From Rhodocyclaceae bacterium UBA6160 (GTDB taxonomy: Bacteria; Pseudomonadota; Gammaproteobacteria; Burkholderiales; Rhodocyclaceae), in assembly GCA_002422995.1 (NCBI GenBank), contig DIUK01000066.1, positions 3,823 through 12,637 of the forward strand: a stretch of DNA of 8,815 nucleotides. Reading direction: 5' to 3'. Below the pieces are notes generated by a model. That model had not been told where the DNA came from. It saw only the letters and a program-made list of their open reading frames with translations, and searched no databases. This document shows, in pieces, positions 6,894-8,815 of this stretch; the first letter of the stretch is position 1; every line of letters starts with the position of its first letter. The position numbers and the translations under genes were made by a program.

Positions 6894-8309
6894 ATGCGCG
6901 CTTTACACGGAAAAACGGTTCTTGTCCTTGGCCTTGGTGAGTCGGGCTTTGCCTCGGCATGCTGGTGCGGGCAGGCCGGTGCACGTGTGCGCGTGGCCGA
7001 TACGCGGGTGAATCCGCCGTATCTGGAAGCGCTGCAACGCCGTGTTGCCAGCGCCGACTTTTTGGCCGGTACGTTTGCGGACAGTTTGCTCGATGGTGTT
7101 GATCTCGTGGTGCTCTCGCCTGGTTTGCCCAGTGATCTGTCGATATTGAAAACGGCGCATGCAAAAGGCATTGAAGTGGTGGGCGAGATTGAACTGTTTG
7201 CCCGGGCCCTGCGGGAATTGAATAACGCGCCGGTTGTGGCGATTACGGGCACCAACGGCAAGACCACGACGACGGCGCTAACTGGACATCTGCTGCGCAG
7301 CCTGGGGTTAAAAGTTGGTGTTGCTGGCAATATTTCGCCGGCGGCATTAACAGCGTTAAACGAGGCGGTCGCGCAAAATGACTTGCCGGCGGTGTGGGTG
7401 CTGGAGCTCTCCAGCTTTCAGTTGGAAACCACGACTTCGCTGAACGCTACAGCGGCGACGGTGTTGAACATTTCAGACGATCATTTGGATCGTTATGCTG
7501 ATCTGGCCGCGTATGCGGCTGTCAAGGCGCAGATTTTTTCTGGCGCAGGCGTGGCGGTGATCAATCGTCAGGATGCCCGGGTGGCAAGCATGGTTGCGCA
7601 GAAAAAATCGTTGCGAACCATCAGTTTCGGTTTGGATGCCCCCGGGTCGAACGAAGATTTTGGTTTGCTTGCAACGCCCGCAGGTGTGTATTTGGCGCAA
7701 GGCCAGCAGTTGTTATTGCCGGTGGCAGAGCTGCCCATGTCGGGTTTGCACAATGCGGCGAACGTCCTGGCGGCCTTGGCTTTGTGCGTTGGTTTGGGTT
7801 ATGACGTGGTGGATTTGCTGCCTGCCGTGAAAAGCTTTACCGGCTTGCCGCATCGCGTGGAAAAAATCGCTGAACAAAACAAGGTCACCTGGTATGACGA
7901 CTCCAAAGGCACGAATGTCGGGGCGACCGTGGCGGCATTGAATGGTTTGGGCGGGGGGCAAGCAAAACGAAAAATCGTGTTGATTGCAGGTGGCGATGGC
8001 AAGGGGCAGGACTTCTCGCCGTTGGCGCCTGCCGTAGCGGAACACGCACGCGCGGTAATTTTGATCGGACGTGATCGCGTTGTTATGGGTAACGCGTTAA
8101 AGACGGGTGGCGTGCTTTTGGTTTTTGCACAAGACATGAACGATGCCGTCGCTAAAGCCGGGGTTTTGGCAGAAGGCGGGGATGCCGTTTTGCTTTCGCC
8201 CGCTTGCGCCAGCTTCGATATGTTTCGCGACTATCAGCATCGCGCTGAAGTTTTTATTGCGGCAGTCAACGCATGGCTTGAGTTGCGCGTGGGGCAGTCG
8301 CATGAATAA
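6894..8309 (+). CDS. murD: MurD, UDP-MurNAc-L-alanine:D-glutamate ligase
   Basis: MurD is the cytoplasmic ATP-dependent ligase that adds D-glutamate to UDP-MurNAc-L-Ala. It is 471 residues against 438 in E. coli. The N-terminal Rossmann-like UDP-binding domain begins GKTVLVLGLGESG. The ATPase domain has the P-loop G119-T-N-G-K123-T124, then VLELSSFQLETT and the DDHLDRY motif. Lys211 (in YAAVKAQIF) matches the carbamylated lysine of E. coli MurD (K198). The C-terminal domain has GLPHRVE, DDSKGTNVGAT and LLSPACASFDMF. I chose ATG 6894 because the product then starts six residues before the first beta strand, as in E. coli. The frame is open back to a TTG at 6819 inside mraY, but those 25 codons do not look like MurD. 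The start follows the mraY stop by 17 A-rich bases with no recognisable Shine-Dalgarno. The end overlaps ftsW by eight bases. Confidence 0.97.
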   Translation: MRALHGKTVLVLGLGESGFASACWCGQAGARVRVADTRVNPPYLEALQRRVASADFLAGTFADSLLDGVDLVVLSPGLPSDLSILKTAHAKGIEVVGEIELFARALRELNNAPVVAITGTNGKTTTTALTGHLLRSLGLKVGVAGNISPAALTALNEAVAQNDLPAVWVLELSSFQLETTTSLNATAATVLNISDDHLDRYADLAAYAAVKAQIFSGAGVAVINRQDARVASMVAQKKSLRTISFGLDAPGSNEDFGLLATPAGVYLAQGQQLLLPVAELPMSGLHNAANVLAALALCVGLGYDVVDLLPAVKSFTGLPHRVEKIAEQNKVTWYDDSKGTNVGATVAALNGLGGGQAKRKIVLIAGGDGKGQDFSPLAPAVAEHARAVILIGRDRVVMGNALKTGGVLLVFAQDMNDAVAKAGVLAEGGDAVLLSPACASFDMFRDYQHRAEVFIAAVNAWLELRVGQSHE

Positions 8310-8815
8310 CTGGAGCCGCGTGGCGCAAGCAAATCAGCAGGAGATCGATCCGCTCTTGCTGTGGCCAGCGTTAGGGTTGCTCTTTTTTGGTCTGGTGATG
8401 GTGTATTCCTCATCCATCGCCATGGCGGAAGGCAGCCGTTTTACAGGGCATCAGTCCACTTATTTCTTGTTTCGTCACGGCATTTATGTTGCGTTGGGTT
8501 TGGCTATGGGGGCGGCAGCCTTTCAGGTGCCCTTGCGTTTGTGGCAGCAGGTTTCGATGGCGCTATTCGTGGTGGGATTTGTGATGTTGATCGTGGTGTT
8601 GATCCCGCATCTTGGGCGCTCGGTCAATGGGGCGCAGCGCTGGATCGGCTTTGGCCCGATCAACCTGCAACCGTCCGAATTCATGAAGCTTTTTGCTGTG
8701 CTGTATGCGGCGGACTACACCACGCGCAAATTGAGTGATATGGCGAGTTTTCGCCGCGGCTTTGTGCCCATGGCCGGGGTGATGGTGTTTGTCGGCGCGC
8801 TGTTGCTGCGCGAGC
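8302..8815 (+). CDS. ftsW: FtsW, septal peptidoglycan glycosyltransferase, 5' part
   Basis: FtsW is the SEDS-family polymerase that builds septal glycan strands from lipid II in partnership with FtsI. The frame is open to the window end, giving 171 residues, under half of a typical FtsW. A short cytoplasmic start is followed by membrane segments at about residues 18-38, 57-75 and 84-102, a loop with the family signature LGRSVNGAQRWIGFGP (104-119), and NLQPSEFMKL (121-130) leading into the next segment. The gene runs off the right edge in a further membrane segment. SEDS proteins also include RodA. Position after murD in a dcw cluster and the YAADYTTRK stretch favour FtsW. ATG 8302 lies eight bases before the murD stop is completed. 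GGGG at 8291-8294 is a modest ribosome binding site, so coupling with murD is likely. An AGGAG at 8339-8343 could serve a TTG at 8356, but that start would cut into the first membrane helix. Confidence 0.95.
   Translation, partial: MNNWSRVAQANQQEIDPLLLWPALGLLFFGLVMVYSSSIAMAEGSRFTGHQSTYFLFRHGIYVALGLAMGAAAFQVPLRLWQQVSMALFVVGFVMLIVVLIPHLGRSVNGAQRWIGFGPINLQPSEFMKLFAVLYAADYTTRKLSDMASFRRGFVPMAGVMVFVGALLLRE

Noticed and set aside
7400..7415. Near-palindrome GCTGGAG-CT-CTCCAGC in murD
   Set aside because: The loop is only two bases and it encodes the conserved VLELSS motif of MurD; coding constraint explains it.
8361..8738. A + strand open frame of 125 codons near the right end
   Set aside because: It is a shadow frame; the neighbouring frame encodes clear FtsW with membrane segments and SEDS motifs.
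1..8815. Search for mobile elements, CRISPR arrays, tRNA or rRNA genes, toxin-antitoxin or defence genes
   Set aside because: The eight cell-wall and division genes account for nearly the whole window, and the gaps are 55 and 17 bases; there is no room for a hidden system and no repeat array was seen.

Overview
The window is a continuous stretch of a bacterial dcw (division and cell wall) cluster, all on the + strand. The order is rsmH (3' part), ftsL, ftsI, murE, murF, mraY, murD, ftsW (5' part). This is the order found in E. coli and most Proteobacteria. The source is probably a betaproteobacterium. The MraY is 389 residues with an extra loop of about 23 residues that E. coli MraY lacks, which fits the longer betaproteobacterial form. 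The MurD, FtsW and FtsI sequences also read as betaproteobacterial. MurE carries the DNPR signature of a meso-diaminopimelate-adding enzyme, so the wall is of the Gram-negative A1-gamma type. I cannot name the genus.

Layout: 1-489 is the C-terminal half of the 16S rRNA m4C1402 methyltransferase RsmH. 489-881 is the divisome protein FtsL, and 878-2614 is the septal transpeptidase FtsI (PBP3). 2611-4263 is MurE, 4260-5651 MurF, 5707-6876 MraY and 6894-8309 MurD. 8302 to the window end is the first 171 residues of FtsW. The first five genes overlap at start and stop codons (TGATG, ATGA, GTGA, ATGA). There are only two gaps: 55 nt before mraY and 17 nt before murD. FtsW overlaps murD by 8 nt. No internal terminator or convincing promoter is visible, so this looks like one transcript with translational coupling.

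Together the genes cover a connected part of peptidoglycan synthesis. MurD, MurE and MurF add D-Glu, meso-DAP and D-Ala-D-Ala to the UDP-MurNAc peptide. MraY moves the product to undecaprenyl phosphate to make lipid I. FtsW and FtsI form the septal glycosyltransferase/transpeptidase pair, and FtsL (with FtsB and FtsQ elsewhere) activates that pair. Every catalytic motif I looked for is intact.

I found no mobile element, CRISPR array, RNA gene or undescribed system; this is an ordinary core region. The points worth a second look are small: a 30-residue C-terminal tail on MurE holding an in-frame ATG and the murF ribosome binding site, a long periplasmic tail on FtsL, a perfect 11-bp hairpin early in murF, a 20-codon ORF bridging murF and mraY, and a murD start with no Shine-Dalgarno sequence.
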